Positions 1 to 28,355 are shown, counted from the first letter of the stretch. The stretch: DNA of 64,000 bases from Balamuthia mandrillaris (GCA_031835245.1 JAVKOQ010000030.1:62001-126000), one strand, 5' to 3'. The notes: generated from the letters alone by a model not told the origin. Translations and numbers: made by a program.

Positions 1-596
1 CATACCAAACACAGAATGACGCAAACACGGCCAGAGATCATCGTTGAAGGAAGCATCGACGGTAAAACGTGGCTACCTTATGAATTCCCTTACAAAGTTG
101 GAGCCACCAACCGAACTCCCCCTTTCATTGGTGCGCAGCCCCCTCTTTCTTCTCTCTTCTCTGTCATCTGATGATACCAAAAACAAAGCACCACATCAAC
201 CACGATTGGATTGGCAAATGTGGTTCGCGGCCTTGGGCAACTACCAAAACAACCCATGGTTCGTCAACTTCCTGGCGAAACTCTTCCACAACTCCTCCGA
301 TGTGCTGCAACTTCTTGAGAACAATCCTTTCCCTGATCAACCACCCAAACGCATTCGTGCTCGCCTCTTTGAGTATGAGTAAGTTATTCTTGGCTGCTCT
401 CTTTTGGATATTCCTGACACAAGCGCAAAAAACAGGTTTACAAAGCCGCTGAATGGTTCGTTGTTGACAGACCTCTATGCTTCATTCTACAATCATCATC
501 TCATCAACGAAAAAGTCTATACCGTCAACAAGAACCCCAAGTTCAAACCTTATCCATCGGTTTGCTTCCCTCTTTCTTTCTCTCTCTTTCTCTTTT

Positions 597-639
<43 letters not shown>

Positions 640-799
640 TTCTCTTTCTCTTTCTCTTTCTCTTTCTCTTGCTCTTTCTCTTTCTCTTTCTCTTTCTCTT
701 TCTCTTTCTCTTGCTCTTTCTCTTTCTCTTTCTCTTTCTCTTTCTCTTTCTCCTCTTGCTCTTGCTCTTTCTCTTTCTCTTTCTCTTTCTCTTTCTCTT

Positions 800-834
<35 letters not shown>

Positions 835-860
835 CTCTCTCGTCGTTTCTCTTTCTCCTC

Positions 861-894
<34 letters not shown>

Positions 895-1212
895 CCACAA
901 AAACTAACCCACCAAAACAAAAAGATGCCAAACAAAGAATGGTGGACGCGCGCAGCCAACAGCAGCAGCTACTTGACGCTCAGCCAATTCCCGAACGAGA
1001 ACGTGGAGAAGTTTTTGGCTGGTTATGGGTGGAGCTCCAAGCCCCTCCCCTCTGATGACCTTTGGGAGAAGACCAACACAAAGGGCACCTCCTCCCCGAT
1101 GGTCAACATGGAGCGGTGGCTGTTGCGTCGGCTGCATCCGGCGTTGAGCGGTTGGCTCTTCCTCATTGTCTCCGTGGTGGTTGCCTTCTCCGTCCTCCTC
1201 ATCCTGATATAA
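1..1212 (+). CDS. Lipase maturation factor family protein, 3' end
   Basis: The 5' end lies outside the window. Four exons can be joined in phase: 1-130, 189-378, 436-559 and 925-1212 (TAA). The peptide contains GKTWLPYEFPYK, RTPPFIAPHQPRLDWQMWF and FAALGNYQNNPWFVNFLAKL. These match the C-terminal lipase maturation factor domain, whose family hallmark is an HQPRLDWQMWFAAL-like block. A second family block (K-x-WW-x-R ... GYGW) is carried by the last exon. A hydrophobic helix near the C-terminus (GWLFLIVSVVVAFSVLLILI) fits an ER membrane protein. Members are multi-spanning ER proteins needed for folding of secreted lipases. The third intron (560-924) is almost entirely a CTCTTT-type repeat. Family call is firm; the substrate in this organism is unknown. 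Confidence 0.85.
560..924 (+). repeat. Intronic CTCTTT/CT microsatellite in the LMF gene
   Basis: The intron between exons 3 and 4 of the lipase maturation factor gene consists mostly of tandem CTCTTT, CTCTTG and CT units (about 575-897). Open frames through it encode only Ser/Leu/Phe or Arg/Glu/Lys runs and are not genes. Confidence 0.9.
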
Positions 1213-1333
1213 GCTATCTTGTTGTGTTTTCAAACGGGCTTTTGTTTTTGTTTCAACAAACAAACAAACTTCTTCGCGTTCGCTTGCTTTCGTTCTGCTC
1301 TTTCTTTCTTTCTTTCTTCTGTTATCCTTGCTA

Positions 1334-1993
1334 TCAAAAGGAGCGCCACCCTGTTGTGCTTGTGGTGGAGGAAGAAGGCCGTCGAGGTTGGTGCTCAAAC
1401 GCTCGAAAGACCCTTCGAGTGGTGCCGGCGGTCTCCTCGTTGAGCCACCAGCCAAAGAACAGCGGGGCAATGAGCTCCGCCAGCAACAGGGGAGCGAACA
1501 AGAGAGGCTGCCATCGCCCCAGCTCCCCGCCGCAAACGGCGTAGTACCAGCCGATCTCCAAGAGGGCGGAGAGGAGGCCCCAAAAGAGGCCCGTGCGAAC
1601 GGCGGCGGCTTTCCACAGGTGGGGGTCTCGCTTGGGGGTGGTCAGGTAGTAGGAGGCAACGCAGACGGCCACCACGCCGACCCCAGCCTTCCAGAAGAGC
1701 TTGGAGACATCGCCCTTCAGGCCCACCACCACGTAGCTGAAGGGGGTGTTGAAGAGGAGGACCGCATGCACGGCCAACCACCAGTAGAACAGGGTTTGCC
1801 AGGAGTGTGGTTCGTCGGCGTGGTGGTGGTGGTCTGAGGGAAGGCCATCATATTCGTCGTCGCTGTCGCTGGCCACTTTTATCTCCTCGTCTTCCTCGTC
1901 TTCCTCCTCTTCCTCTTCCTCCCATTTCAACTCAACGGTGGTGGCTTTCTTCTTCATTTCTTGCTCCCCTATTTTTATTTCATGTGCATGCAC
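1334..1993 (-). CDS. Acidic-tailed four-helix membrane protein, unknown function
   Basis: An intron-free frame of 219 codons. The N-terminal 60 residues are hydrophilic, with an acidic run (residues about 24-37) followed by a HHHH patch. Four hydrophobic segments follow: WQTLFYWWLAVHAVLLF (about 65-90), LFWKAGVGVVAVCVASYYL (about 98-117), GLFWGLLSALLEIGWYYAV (about 134-153) and PLLFAPLLLAELIAPLFFG (about 162-182). The C-terminus is a Ser/Thr/Arg-rich tail. A second in-frame ATG at codon 13 is an alternative start. I do not recognise the family. The gene converges on the lipase maturation factor gene, 121 bp away. High hydrophobic coherence across four segments makes a real gene likely. Confidence 0.65.
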   Translation of the reverse strand: MHAHEIKIGEQEMKKKATTVELKWEEEEEEEDEEDEEIKVASDSDDEYDGLPSDHHHHADEPHSWQTLFYWWLAVHAVLLFNTPFSYVVVGLKGDVSKLFWKAGVGVVAVCVASYYLTTPKRDPHLWKAAAVRTGLFWGLLSALLEIGWYYAVCGGELGRWQPLLFAPLLLAELIAPLFFGWWLNEETAGTTRRVFRAFEHQPRRPSSSTTSTTGWRSF

Positions 1994-2807
1994 TCTAAAA
2001 TTCTTCCAAGAAAACTAGTTTTGGTGATTTTATTGTTATAATTGTTGAAGTTGTTACGTCTCCCGAAGGCACGACCATGGGAAGGAGGAGGACATCTTGG
2101 TCTTTAAAGCGCACAATCTACCTTGAAGGACAGAGTCAGAACGACCTGACCAAGCCGCGAAACATCCGCTTTGTATTTGCAGGCTTCAACAATCATTGGA
2201 ATTGTTGATTCCACGTGCCTACGGACTTCATTCCTGTTTTTCTTCCATACCTCTCCTTCATCATTCTGCTCTGCGATGTACCCTCTGCCTCACCCTTTTT
2301 TCTTCCTTTTCTTCCATTCATTCATTGCAGTTGGTAGAGTTTGAGCTTGATTGTCCCAAACTACACCAGACCGATCTGAATAACTGCCCGTGGTGTCAGA
2401 ACGTGCACTGATCGTGTTGTCAGATAACACAAAGAACAACGTGGTACAACAAGCAAGAAAACCATTTGAATAAGTTCTGGAAGTCAGGACCACTTGTTAA
2501 CCTATGTACACAACCACTAAGCGTTATAGGACTTGAAAAGAAGAAAACGTGGTACAGCAAAAACTCCTTTCTGCTCTTTATGAATGTGCGATGTCATTTA
2601 ACGAGGGAGACCTGCAGAAAAGGTCCTGTGATACTTTCTCCTTTCCACTTTCTCTTTTTGTTGTCTCTTTTTGATGTGAAGAGCAGAGGTGTTCGCTGGT
2701 GCTCCAAATATCGAGTGCTCTCTCAATAGTACGATGATCGGTCCTCCAACGCCTTTTAAACAGCCGCCACAAGCTCGTGCTCTGTCTTCGCCGGGTGTAC
2801 CTGCCCT
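1994..2807. other. Intergenic region, nothing recognised
   Basis: This stretch lies between the 5' end of the four-helix protein gene and the 3' end of the Cys-motif protein gene. It holds only short incoherent open frames and no recognisable RNA gene. It presumably includes the promoter of the 1993 gene. Confidence 0.5.
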
Positions 2808-4167
2808 CTATGTTGTAGATGAAGCAGGAGGTTTCATTGTTTGAAGCTTGGCCTTTAAGTTGGAAAGGGCGTCTTGTGTTTTGCGCATATAGTCCCGTGC
2901 ACTTCTGGGACAATGACGAAAACGATGAGCTTTGCCTTGCTCTTCCGTTCTATCATAGTTCCGCTTGGCGCGCCGAACGCTCTCTCCCAATTTTGCGCAC
3001 GGATGGCAACAATAGCTCTGCGGTGGGTACTGTGCTAGCCTATTTCCTTCACAGTCGTTGGAGACGATTTGGCGTGGAAGGTTATCCACATAGAGGACGA
3101 AACCAAGTCTCTTACGTTTGTTGCCAATGATCCCTCCTTTTCCCCACCAATCTACTGCAAACTGGCGCAATGCTGGTGTTCCAGTATAACCACAGCAGAT
3201 CCGGCCTTCACCGACGGTTGAGGATGGGCATGTCTTCTTTCTCTTTGTTGGTCTTATGGCAGGTGCGTTCTCCTGTTCTCGATTTTCCTCGTTGTCCATG
3301 ATGATCGCTCTCATGGTTGGTGAATGTGGTGCTTCATCTCCTTCTGAAGATGAAATGTGGTTGAGCTGGAGGTTCACCTCAGCAAGAGCGCCGAGTGCAG
3401 AGAATCTTTCGGGGTTCTCCACCGCGTGTGGAAGTTCTGCTGCAAGCCTTCCATGAAGCTTGTTCAATTCTTCCTGCACATGGCTTTTTGGGGCTGAGTT
3501 ATCTTCCAACTTAGTTAACTGCTTTATCCGATGAAGTTGTGCCGAGACATCAGCCATAAATGGTGATGGTGGCCGTTCAGGAGCAAGTGGCGCTGTTGAT
3601 GGTATGCTCTCCGCGGGGATGCTTTCCAACGGCTCTGAGGGCACGCTGCTTGAGGTGGAAGCAGAGGGTGTGCAGCCGGAGAGCATGGGGGAAGGTATGG
3701 ACGCCTGCAAAAGCGAAGGAGCAGGAAGCACCATTGAACTGTTTGTGGGAGTTGAAGGTAGCATGCAGGTTGTTGAGCGAGGGTCGAAGGGCAGTGTCGA
3801 TTGCACAGCTGTTGCCCCTCCCTCAACGGCTCGCCTTTCGGAGGGCACGCCTCCTTCAGTGGCTGGCATGGAGGTTGAAGAGGTGAAGCGAACCCCTGAA
3901 GGAGCAGAAGGCATGGCTGGGGCAAAAAGTAAACTGCCACGAACCACTGAAAACACAAAAAAAATAGTAAGGGTTAGAAACCTGCGAAAAGGAGGAAAAT
4001 GAACACAGACTACTATTACGATTTTGCACAAGCCATCGCTTGTGATTTGTCCAGGCCTTGGACTTCTTGGTGGGCGGCAGCTTCCAGCCACAACTGCATT
4101 TATCCTCCCCGCGAAGGTGAGTCTTATTAATGTGGAGAATAAAACCCCGCTTCTGGGCCGCCTCCAT
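2808..4167 (-). CDS. Ser/Pro-rich protein with Cys-containing ends, unknown function
   Basis: Two exons can be joined in phase. The first begins at ATG 4167 and carries KCSCGWKLPPTKKSKAW. It ends at a GTAATA donor near 4020, and the second exon starts after TGTTTTCAG near 3945. The middle is Ser/Thr/Pro-rich (about 70-190). A helical stretch follows (HVQEELNKLHGRLAAELP), then a basic TKRKKTCPSS patch that could be a nuclear signal. The C-terminal half has spaced Cys and His (RICCGYTG, YCCHPCAKLGE, RFRHCPRSARDY) and a Trp-rich VDWWGKGG. The arrangement suggests zinc binding, perhaps a DNA-binding regulator, but no known family was recognised. The phase match across the intron supports a genuine gene. 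Confidence 0.6.
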
Positions 4168-5058
4168 CCTTTCGATTGTTCCAACGGTAATAAAAGGCAA
4201 TACAAGGGTGGTCTTGCTTTCTTCTTGCTTCCTACCTCTGTTCTCTGCTTCTCTCTCTCTCTCTCTCTCTTTGGGCGGTTAAATACAACCTGAGTCTCTT
4301 CAATAAAAGCGAGCGGCCGGCAACTCGTCTTCAAGTCTTACAAGGCCTGCAAGGAACGGTTTCTGGCCTGTGGGAAGGATATCAGGGCCTGCAGGAAGAA
4401 CAGAAGGCCTCTGCTGCAGAGGGGTATCCATGTCCTGCAGGAGGGCAACCTCAAGAGGCAGCATGACCCGCCAGAGGATGAGCTGCTGCTTCTCCTGCGA
4501 AGCGAGGAGCAAATAACGAGTTGGCCAATGTGCGTCCAACGGGATTCGAACCCGCATGGGCTATCAAATGCTGTACAACTTGTTGCCGATTTCAGCTCCG
4601 CAACAGCACAACAGCAAAAACACAACGCGCAACGGTTTGGTTTGGCGGAGGTCCTTGTCGACACTCATTTTCCCGCGCCAATTTGGCAGGATACCGCAGG
4701 GACTTTTTTGGCTGCCCTTTCTCCCCTTGCCATTTCTTTTCGTTCCTGTGGACAATTTTCAGTGGCCAAGTTTCCAGTTTTCCGCTCTTCCTTTGCTTTG
4801 TCCGCACAAAAGAAAGTACGTAGCGAGCCACCGGTCCTCCTTGTTCCTTCCTTCCTTCCTCCACTACCTCCTCCTCCTTCTTCTTCTTCTTTGCTGCTAG
4901 GTTCCCTGGTTGAAGCCAAAGATGAAGTACGTTTGTTTGTTTGTGTTGGTCGGCCTCCTCCTTTTTTTTTTTCCATATGCCTCACATTTTTTTTAAAAAA
5001 AATCAATCTCTCGTGCAATGTTGTTGGTGTGGGGTGTGACCTCTTAAGTATCAATCAG
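4168..5058. other. Intergenic region with tRNA-like element and unresolved first exon
   Basis: Upstream flank of the Cys-motif gene (-) and of the F-box gene (+). It contains a CT tract at 4251-4270, a GC-rich stretch at about 4310-4500 that stays open in one plus frame, and the tRNA-like sequence. An upstream exon of the F-box gene may end at about 4926 before GTACGT, but its start codon was not found. Confidence 0.4.
4530..4612 (-). tRNA. tRNA-like sequence (degenerate tRNA or tRNA pseudogene)
   Basis: On the minus strand there is a perfect B-box/T-arm core, GCGGGTTCGAATCCCGT, closed by a five-pair stem. An A-box-like TTGCGGAGCTGAAATCGG lies about 45 bases upstream. A possible anticodon stem (CAAGT/ATTTG) encloses an eight-base loop containing GTA. 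The acceptor ends pair poorly (TGTGCTG against TGGACGC) and the anticodon loop has one base too many. Either an intron or edited structure was missed, or this is a decayed tRNA or tRNA-derived repeat. No amino acid is assigned. Confidence 0.35.
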
Positions 5059-7043
5059 TGCTTTGATGATGGCGGTCTGCTCACCATCATGTCCTTTTTG
5101 GACGTTGCCTCGCTGGGCAGGTGCCACTTGGTGTGCCAAAAGTGGAAGCAGATAGCCAGCGACCACACGTTGTGGCGTGCTGCCTGTTATGACCTGCTGT
5201 TGAACGGGCTGAGTGGAGGAGGAAGCGACGGAGAGACAGAGACTTGCCATAAGGTCGCGACTGAAGTTGCTGCGTTGGATGAAAAAGGTGCCGTGAACCA
5301 ACAAGCAGAGAAGCGTCTTCGCATAGACCCACAACAGTGCGGCTTTCCCAACGAACCCACCAGCTGGCAACTGCTATTTAAGCACTTTGTACACACTCTT
5401 ACCTTTCTCCTCTTCTCCCACTTCTTGTTCTTTGTTGTCTTCTTCTTGCCTCTTGCTTCTTCTTCATTGTTGGATTCATTGTTCTCTTCTCTTCTCTAAC
5501 ACCTGTTTTAAATCGCAGTTATCAGCCCACATAGTGGATCCAAGATCGGCCACTTCCCCTCCAAGCAAATGGCCCAAACGTTATTCCACTCTCTCTCGGG
5601 CAGTATCCGCAGCTACACGAGAGCAACCCTTCATCTACTTACTGCCAGGCCTTCACGCTGCCTATTGCAACGGCGGAGGAGGCGTTAGGACGGATGAAGA
5701 AGCTGATGTATGCAACAAACCGGTCAAGATAAGAGGGCTGGGCCAACACCCCAGCGATGTGGTCATCTCGCCAGCTGCCACGTTGGAGTACCGAGACACG
5801 ATGCTTCGACTTAGTGGGTGGTGTGCTTTGGAGTTTTCGGGACCGCCATCTCCCTCTTCTGCTAGACTATCGCATCGTCAAAGAAGGAAGGAAGATCTTT
5901 TCGATGGTGACGCTGAGAACGAAGATGAGAAGAGATGGGTGGAACATGCGGTGGGATACACTGAAGAAGAACTAACAGAGTTATTGGATGAGACAAAGGA
6001 GAACTCTTTGAATCGACCGCTGTTAAAAGGAGTAAAGTTGCTGCACGACGCTGGGCATGCCATTTGCATCGGCAGAGGTTCCTCTGTCATTATCAAAGAC
6101 TGCGAGTTTGAAAACAATCCAAAGGAAGAAGAAGATGAAGAGGAAGCAAAGGAGGAAGAGAACACGTCAACCCATGACGAGGCTGAACATGACTCTGCAA
6201 GAGAAGAGAAAACGAGGGATAGAACTACTGTAGCGTTGGAAGCTCTTCTTCAAGGAAGAATCATATCTGCCAGTGCGCTTCGGTCCGGAGGATCTTGCGT
6301 TAATATCTTTGGAAGCCAGACCGACACCATTTTGTACAGATGTAAAATTTTGAATGCTGGTAACTTTCTTTATCTTTCGCTTTGCCTCATGTGAAAACTA
6401 CTAAACACAAAACGATACAAAGGCAAACACGGAATCTTTATAGGAGAGGAAGCCACAGCATGCGTGATCGACAGCTCCGTTAGCAACACGGAGCACAGCG
6501 GAGTTCATGCTCGTTCTCTAGGTCGAGCGTTGATCCGCTCGTGCATCATCCAAAACTGCCAACACCACGGCGTGTTTGTGAACGAGGACGGCATTGCCGT
6601 CGTGGAAGACAGCACCATTTCGGATGTTGCCGGTGATGGCGTTCATATCTTTAGTTCCAATGAAGGAGCAGAGCAACACCGCCAAAGGGCTTTTTGCAAG
6701 CAACGAGGAAACGTGCTGCGCAACTGTGCCCACTCCAAGGTAGGCCCAACCACCAGCGCCTCCGATTGTATAATCGCTTGAAAGTCCCGATACCCGCACA
6801 TGTAGATACACAAAACTTGAACCACGTGAATGAACGAAGGCACACGTTTGCTTTGTTTTCTTTTTTCTTTTTCCGTTTTTCTGTTTTCTGCTTCTTTTCG
6901 CTGAGTTTTCCACCAAAAAAGGAAAGAGTTCCCTAATGCCATGTCACCTTGGAAACCGAACGGGTGGTGTCCTTGGCAACGAAAACCTCTTGCCCCGAAG
7001 CGCATCGCAAAATTTCCTCAAAGTCCAAAAAAAGCGGTATTAG
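5059..7043 (+). CDS. F-box protein with right-handed beta-helix (FBXO11-like)
   Basis: Exons 5059-5388, 5519-6359, 6423-6739 and 6906-7043 join in phase and end at TAG. The first visible exon encodes an F-box (GLLTIMSFLDVASLGRCHLV ... KQIASDHTLWRAACYD), the module that docks to SKP1 in SCF ubiquitin ligases. Exons 2 and 3 carry repeated turns of a right-handed parallel beta-helix, such as HAICIGRGSSVIIKDCEFEN, KHGIFIGEEATACVIDSSV, HSGVHARSLGRALIRSCI and HHGVFVNEDGIAVVEDS. The same combination occurs in FBXO11/DRE-1, which uses the helix to select substrates. An acidic insert (KEEEDEEEAKEEE) interrupts the helix region. The start is unresolved; an upstream exon ending near 4926 is possible. 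Domain calls are firm; orthology to FBXO11 is inference. Confidence 0.8.
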
Positions 7044-7163
7044 CCTATTTCGGTAATTATCAAAAATCATAAATGAAATAAATTGCCAAGAAAAAATAAG
7101 ACGTCAAAATAAAAAAGTAGCCGGAAGAGAATAGCAGCAGCAGCAGCAGAGGGAGAGAGGGCC

Positions 7164-8927
7164 ATGAACGCCTTCCAACATGGGATGGGGGCAACCATTC
7201 CTGCGGCCGACCACTTGATGTTCTTCCATCCCAGAAATTCTTCCTATCGCATCACAACCAGCCTGTCTTTGGAGGAGGAGGACGACCAGGAGGAGGAGGA
7301 GGACAGCTACTACTCCACCAACCCAACCGCTACCTCGTCCTCACCCACCTCCACCTCCTCCTCTTACATTTTCTCCAACTCTGCTTCCTCCTCTGGTGGC
7401 TCCCCACCTCTCTCAGGAGACCAAGGAGCCTCGTTCACAGGTGGTGGCGGCGAGGAAGAGGACGAGACCACGGACGCAGGCCTATTGACATGGTCCTCCT
7501 TCTCTGACCTTGGCACCATAATCATTCATCCTTCTCCCTGTCCTTCCAAAACTCCTTCCCCTCGTTTACTGCCACCTCCTCTCCCTTCTGGCTCTTCTGC
7601 CGCTTCCCTTCCCTCTGCAGCAGCATCTCCTTCCCATGCCCCTCCTCCGTCCATCCTTCAACAACTCAAAGAAACAACAGCCATTCAACTAACAAAAGCA
7701 GAAAAAGAAAAAGAAAGAGAAAAAGATAAATGTAGCATTAACCCATCTGCTTCCGCTCTGCCAACAACCAAGCTTTCCCTTCCTTCTTCTCCCTCAACTT
7801 CAACACATTCTTCTTCGTCTTATTCTGAGCCCTCCTCTGCTTCTCCTCTTACATCGTATGAACTCGTCGCGTTGGACCAAGATAAACGGCGTTCCCTTTC
7901 AAGCCAAAGACACACTGTAACTTCCACTCCTTCTATCGCTCCCTCCTCTCGTCTTCCCATGCCGCTCTCTTCTTTGGTGGTGGGCTTCAGGTTGATCGCC
8001 TCGGTGGTCGCTCTCTTGTTCGGGCTGTTGTTGGCCTTGCTCACCACACCGCTTCGACAGCATGAACGCACTCTTCAGCAACAGCAACGACAGCAACAGG
8101 AAGAAGAGCAACAGAGATTGAACAACATAAAGTTGGACCAAATACAACAACAAACGTTGGAAGAAGCACGCCGACAACTTGCGACTTTGGTTGTTCAGCA
8201 AGACGAAGAAGAGGAGGAAGAACGAACAAAAGTGGAAGCCAAAGGAAAAGAAAAAGAAAGGGCTGGAGCAGAGGAAGCAGAAATACAAGCGACAAAAACC
8301 GAAGAAAAAGGGGTAGAGAAGATGGATTGGGTGGTATGGCGCTCGGAGACAGGGAGTGTTATCATCAAGAAAGGGCCACGATCACCTGCAGTTTCCAAGA
8401 AAAAAGTCGCACAAGGCCAACCAGGCATCTCCAAAGAGCTCTTTCCAGAAGGAGACGAAGAGCAAGAGGACGACAAGAAAAACAAAAAGCAGAAGAAACA
8501 CAAAAAGAAAGACAAGAAAGACAAGAAAAAAAGACAGAGAAAAACAACATTTTCCCTTTGGCCCAAACGAAAGTCTAAGCAAGAACACACAAACGAATAC
8601 GAAGAAGAGGAAGAGGAGGAAGAAAAAGATGTATCCTTCGAACCCACCAACACTCTGAAAAGCAAAAAGCGCTTCTTACGTTTGCCAAGCTTGCGAAGAG
8701 TCAACTCTGCTCCGTTAAGCCATCACCACGTCTCCGCGGGCCAAAACAACGCCAACGCCACCGACAACAACAACGGCAACATCCACAACACCAAGAAGCC
8801 ATCCGCTCTCCATCGTTTGCAAATGTTTCGAAGGGTCAACTCGGCTGGTTTCATGTCCCTTCGACGGAGGAAGAAGAAGGCAGCAGCGGCAGCGGCGCTA
8901 AAAGAACAACATAACCAGCAGCCTTAA
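7164..8927 (+). CDS. Low-complexity single-pass membrane protein, unknown function
   Basis: An uninterrupted 587-codon frame starting in a favourable gccATGaac context. The first 265 residues are rich in Ser, Pro and acidic residues. One clear transmembrane helix follows (FRLIASVVALLFGLLLALLT, about 275-295). After it come a Gln/Glu-rich coiled-coil-like stretch (about 300-370), a Lys-rich run (about 430-475) and an acidic patch. The C-terminal 80 residues repeat a short motif twice: LRRVNSAPLSHH and FRRVNSAGFMSL, each preceded by a Leu/Arg-rich segment. RRVNS resembles a basophilic kinase or 14-3-3 site, but that is inference. No family recognised. Confidence 0.6.
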   Translation: MNAFQHGMGATIPAADHLMFFHPRNSSYRITTSLSLEEEDDQEEEEDSYYSTNPTATSSSPTSTSSSYIFSNSASSSGGSPPLSGDQGASFTGGGGEEEDETTDAGLLTWSSFSDLGTIIIHPSPCPSKTPSPRLLPPPLPSGSSAASLPSAAASPSHAPPPSILQQLKETTAIQLTKAEKEKEREKDKCSINPSASALPTTKLSLPSSPSTSTHSSSSYSEPSSASPLTSYELVALDQDKRRSLSSQRHTVTSTPSIAPSSRLPMPLSSLVVGFRLIASVVALLFGLLLALLTTPLRQHERTLQQQQRQQQEEEQQRLNNIKLDQIQQQTLEEARRQLATLVVQQDEEEEEERTKVEAKGKEKERAGAEEAEIQATKTEEKGVEKMDWVVWRSETGSVIIKKGPRSPAVSKKKVAQGQPGISKELFPEGDEEQEDDKKNKKQKKHKKKDKKDKKKRQRKTTFSLWPKRKSKQEHTNEYEEEEEEEEKDVSFEPTNTLKSKKRFLRLPSLRRVNSAPLSHHHVSAGQNNANATDNNNGNIHNTKKPSALHRLQMFRRVNSAGFMSLRRRKKKAAAAAALKEQHNQQP

Positions 8928-9578
8928 AAACCCAACCTGCAACAAAAAAAAAACCATCCCAAAACGTTTGTTGTACTAGTAATAGCTTTTGTAAAAAAAA
9001 AAAACTCTTCCACCGCCAGATGAAACATTCATTCATTCATTCTTCTTCTTTTTCTTGTTCTTCTTCTTGTTCTTCTTCTTCTTCTTCCTTCTTCCTCCTT
9101 TTCCTGGGCAGCGGAGAAGCAGCGAGCGATGGATAGGGAGAGAGGACAGGAGCATGGAGAGGAGAGAGACCACACCCTAAGCGATGCCCGCTGGAGCATT
9201 CTATTAGGTTGGAGCAAACAAATGAATTGATTCTCCAATAAATTGAAAGTATTAGCAAAAAATATTTTCCCAGAAGGAGAGAAGAAGAAGACCACGCTGG
9301 TGGTAACTCGTCCGCGCGCACACCCCGTCCCCTTCTCTCTCCTCAACTTTATTTTTTTTACTTCCTCCTTTTTTTTTTCTTTCACCACGAGCTAGTAGTT
9401 TTGGGGAAAAAAATATCAAGGTAAAAAAAAAATAAAATCTATTCTACATCTGTTTCTATCTTTTTTATTTTGCATTTATTTTCTCATCAGTGACCACAAC
9501 GAAAACTTTGATTTATTTGTTTGCTAATTTGTTTTGCACACACCCTAAAAAAATAAAATATCACAGGAAAGGGAGGGC
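8928..9578. other. Intergenic region, AT-rich with TTC repeats
   Basis: This lies between the low-complexity membrane protein gene and the HECT gene. It contains poly(A) runs at 8946-8953 and 8993-9003, CATT repeats near 9028-9043, a TTC-rich stretch at 9043-9090, and A/T-rich sequence just before the HECT start. No gene is supported. Confidence 0.5.
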
Positions 9579-27031
<17,453 letters not shown>

Positions 27032-27072
27032 AAACACAAAGTTTTTATTCATTGATTGCGCCGCCTTATCTC

Positions 27073-28313
27073 TTACTGCGCCGCTGTGTTGTGTTCATCA
27101 TCTGAGGGATAGGTGAGAGGACGAATGTGTTGCTGCCAGTAATGAGGCTTCCCGTTGGGAACAGCGAATCTGTATCTGCGCGCTCGCGCCAAGTAGTTCT
27201 CGTAGATGTTGCCGTCATAGCGCCCAATCTCTGACTGAAGAACAAAGTCAGGAAAGTGGAAAGCGTCCGTCAACAAGATGGCATGCTTCCTCAACTCTGC
27301 GCTCAGCTCCACCCTCAACTCTTCTGCCCACGTCAACACGGAGGAAGCACCTGTCTCAACAAGGTAAAGGAGGGCAGTGGCTTCCTCGTGAAGGTGTGAA
27401 ACAAAGAAGAGCGAACGAAGAAGACGTAAAGTCGCTTTGGCTCTCTCGTCTACAGCGGATGTTGGCTCTTCGATGGCGTTGTGGAAAGTGCGAAGCATTT
27501 GGAAGAGGCAGTGCAACTTGGAGCAGCGAACCAGTTGTGACATGTGAGCGTTCCAAGCGCCTCCTTCCTCCATCAACTTGACCTTTGTTTGTTGCTTTTG
27601 TTGATAGTCAGCGATGCTTCGGCCTGTTCTCTCGATCTGAGCAGCAGCCAAAAAGGCCATCACTTCCAACTGCACGTCTGGAAGAAGCAACTGTTCCTTT
27701 GAACGAAGAAGGTGCTGAAGACTCCTCTCTTTCATCGCAGATAAACATTGGCTCAAGTAATCCACAGACCCGCTTAACTTCTTTCCCTTTGTAACTGCTA
27801 TCTTATAGGCTGAAAGCAAGAGACGAGCGTTTTGTTGGGCCATCACCATGTTATCTCCCTCTCCTGTTATGTAGACTGCAAAGTCAGCCAGTAAGGTCGA
27901 TAAGCCTGTATAGGCGCTATAGCCATGGCCGCCGCAGCAGCGACGACAGAGCTCGATGCCGTCCTGAGTCATCCACGTGCACCACGCCTTCAGGCCAGAG
28001 CTCAAGGAATGAAAGTCTGGAAGAGAGCTCAGGTCAGAGAAGTTCTGATCCAGCAGTCGTTGATAGCTGCGTTGCAGCTGATCAGCAGCAAAGTGCATGG
28101 CGTAGACGTCGGCCAAGAGCGGCATCAAGCGAAGCTGGTGGGATTGAAGGTCTAAAAGATGAAGCGGAGAGTTTGGTTGTTTGGAGGTGATGCTGTGTTG
28201 ACGGCGAACGGCGGCGTAACGCGTTGCGATCGTTAATGCTACCTTTAGATGGTCAGATGCCGCTCTTGTCTTTTGTTTTATGTAACGATTTTTAATAATA
28301 GTTAGAAGGTAGC

Positions 28314-28355
<42 letters not shown>

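Noticed and set aside
404-1055. Overlapping frames rich in Ser/Leu/Phe on the plus strand and Arg/Glu/Lys on the minus strand
   Set aside because: They are translations of the CTCTTT microsatellite in the lipase maturation factor intron, not genes.
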